Positions 5,784 to 6,634 of a stretch of 6,634 bases of DNA are shown in pieces (position 1 is the first letter of the stretch; each line of letters opens with the position of its first letter). The translations under genes were made by a program, and so were the position numbers. The stretch is from Planctomycetota bacterium (lineage in GTDB: Bacteria > Planctomycetota > Phycisphaerae > UBA1845 > UTPLA1): assembly GCA_027295245.1 (NCBI GenBank), contig JAPULF010000035.1:1-6634 (forward strand), given 5' to 3'. Below the pieces are notes generated by a model. That model was not told the origin of the DNA, searched no databases, and saw nothing but the letters and a program-made list of their open reading frames with translations.

Positions 5784-6634
5784 TTACCGGCGAACCAGCG
5801 TCCGATCCGTCACCAACTCGACCGTGCCCGGTCCCGTTACTGTCGCGTCTATGATTTCTGCGCTGCGCCTGGCGCCGTCGCGACGCACGCGTATTCGAGA
5901 TCCCAGCCGACCCGCCTCCAGGGCCTTGCCGGACGTCTTGATTTGCAGCCCCGAGCCGCGATGCCAGATCGTCACGGACTCTCCACGGAGCACCGTGGCA
6001 GGGATCTCGACCGAATCGTCGCTCAGCATCTGACCCTGCCGGACGAACCGACGGGACTGTTTACCGATCGCCGCCGACAATTCCGTGATGCCGACCTTGG
6101 ACAAGTCGTCGAATCGGCGTTCGTCAATTCGAACATGTCTGCCCACGATCGTCTGGCCGCGATTGATCGGCTTGCGGGCCACGACCACGTCGCGCAATAG
6201 AGTGACCTCCGCGACGACCGGAACCGTCTCGATCAGATCGTCACCCCGCAGCACGTCAACGCGATAGCTTCGAAGGCCGAGCCGCCGATTGCTGCGAACC
6301 GCCTCCGACGGATGGATGAGAAATCGGAAATCCGATTGGCGAAGCTCAAGCGCCCGCCGGCTGCTCGCCCCGAAGCGAACCTCCAGGCGGCCCTCCTTGG
6401 GCGCGACACGCGCCTCGATATACTCCAGCATCGCCGATTCCAAACTGCCGCCCGCCGAAACTCGCCGAATGCCGCCCCGTTCATCCGCCCCCCGATCTCC
6501 CGCCGCCCCCCGTCGCGCCGCCGGCTTGGACCCGCGACGACGAGCAACCGCCGGTCTGACAGGTCGCGCCGATCTCGGCTTGGACACCTCGCATCGGGCC
6601 GCCCCGATGATTCTGATCGACGCCAGATTGGCGC
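5784..6634 (-). CDS. flgA: P-ring assembly chaperone FlgA (SAF domain), 5' end probably outside window
   Basis: FlgA is a periplasmic chaperone that helps FlgI form the P ring. The frame is open from the right edge to the TAA at 5784-5786, giving 282 residues in the window. Counting from the first full codon at the edge, residues 63-140 form the N-terminal beta domain (LEYIEARV onwards, then YRVDVLRGDDLIETVPVVAE). The SAF-type domain covers about 148-207 (VVVARKPINRGQTIVGRHVR, then IGKQSRRFVRQGQML). The C-terminal beta domain covers about 211-275 (VLRGESVTIWHRGSGLQIKT and GKALEAGRLGSRIRVR). A GTG at 6587 could be read as a start, but it would give an Arg-rich N-terminus with no signal peptide, has no good ribosome binding site, and the frame continues upstream with plausible sequence (ANLASIRIIGAARCE). 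I therefore treat the gene as truncated by the window edge. Residues 16-57 are an odd linker with 12 Arg and 2 Lys. It is the first gene seen of the flgAHIJNKL run and fits FlgI as its client two genes downstream. Confidence 0.88.
   Translation of the reverse strand, partial: ANLASIRIIGAARCEVSKPRSARPVRPAVARRRGSKPAARRGAAGDRGADERGGIRRVSAGGSLESAMLEYIEARVAPKEGRLEVRFGASSRRALELRQSDFRFLIHPSEAVRSNRRLGLRSYRVDVLRGDDLIETVPVVAEVTLLRDVVVARKPINRGQTIVGRHVRIDERRFDDLSKVGITELSAAIGKQSRRFVRQGQMLSDDSVEIPATVLRGESVTIWHRGSGLQIKTSGKALEAGRLGSRIRVRRDGARRSAEIIDATVTGPGTVELVTDRTLVRR

Noticed and set aside
4856..5854. A 332-codon + strand open frame opposite flgH and the start of flgI
   Set aside because: Antisense to two signal-peptide-bearing proteins with clear family motifs; the composition is that of a shadow frame.
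6587..6589. Promoter or true gene start at the flgA GTG
   Set aside because: There is no Shine-Dalgarno sequence, no signal peptide would result, and the reading frame continues open to the window edge.
1..6634. Defence system, mobile element, prophage or CRISPR array
   Set aside because: Every gene is an ordinary flagellar component in a tight operon; no direct repeats with spacers, transposase motifs, integrase or attachment-like repeats were seen.

Overview
The window is one compact flagellar operon segment read entirely on the minus strand. Transcription runs from the right edge to the left edge, in the order flgA (5' end cut off) - flgH - flgI - flgJ (rod-binding type) - flgN - flgK - flgL (3' end cut off). 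All seven genes code for late steps of building the rod, the outer rings and the hook-filament junction. Base composition is uniformly GC-rich, and I see no transposase, tRNA, rRNA, CRISPR array or phage gene. No stretch over 300 bases lacks a gene: the gaps are 19, 10, 10, -4, 8 and 51 bases in transcription order.

Region by region (right to left): 5784-6634 encodes FlgA, the periplasmic chaperone for P-ring assembly; 5018-5764 FlgH (L ring, outer membrane); 3865-5007 FlgI (P ring, periplasm); 3450-3854 a short FlgJ with only the rod-binding domain; 2932-3453 the FlgN export chaperone; 1220-2923 FlgK (HAP1); 1-1168 the first 389 residues of FlgL (HAP3). The tight spacing, with a 4-base ATGA overlap of flgJ and flgN, points to one co-transcribed, translationally coupled unit. 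FlgA, FlgH, FlgI and FlgJ finish the rod and the bushing through the cell wall and outer membrane. FlgN then delivers FlgK and FlgL, which join the hook to the filament.

The L and P rings imply a diderm (Gram-negative type) cell. The order flgA-H-I-J-N-K-L resembles clusters of Planctomycetota and of Desulfovibrio-like bacteria. The FlgL with repeated 'flagellin hook IN'-like modules and the FlgH without a lipobox lean towards Planctomycetota. That is an inference from family knowledge, not a search result. The system as a whole is known. The points worth a second look are inside it: a FlgH with no lipidation cysteine, an enlarged FlgL, a nine-base G tract in flgL, an Arg-rich linker in FlgA, and a perfect hairpin with an AAGGA loop between flgK and flgL.
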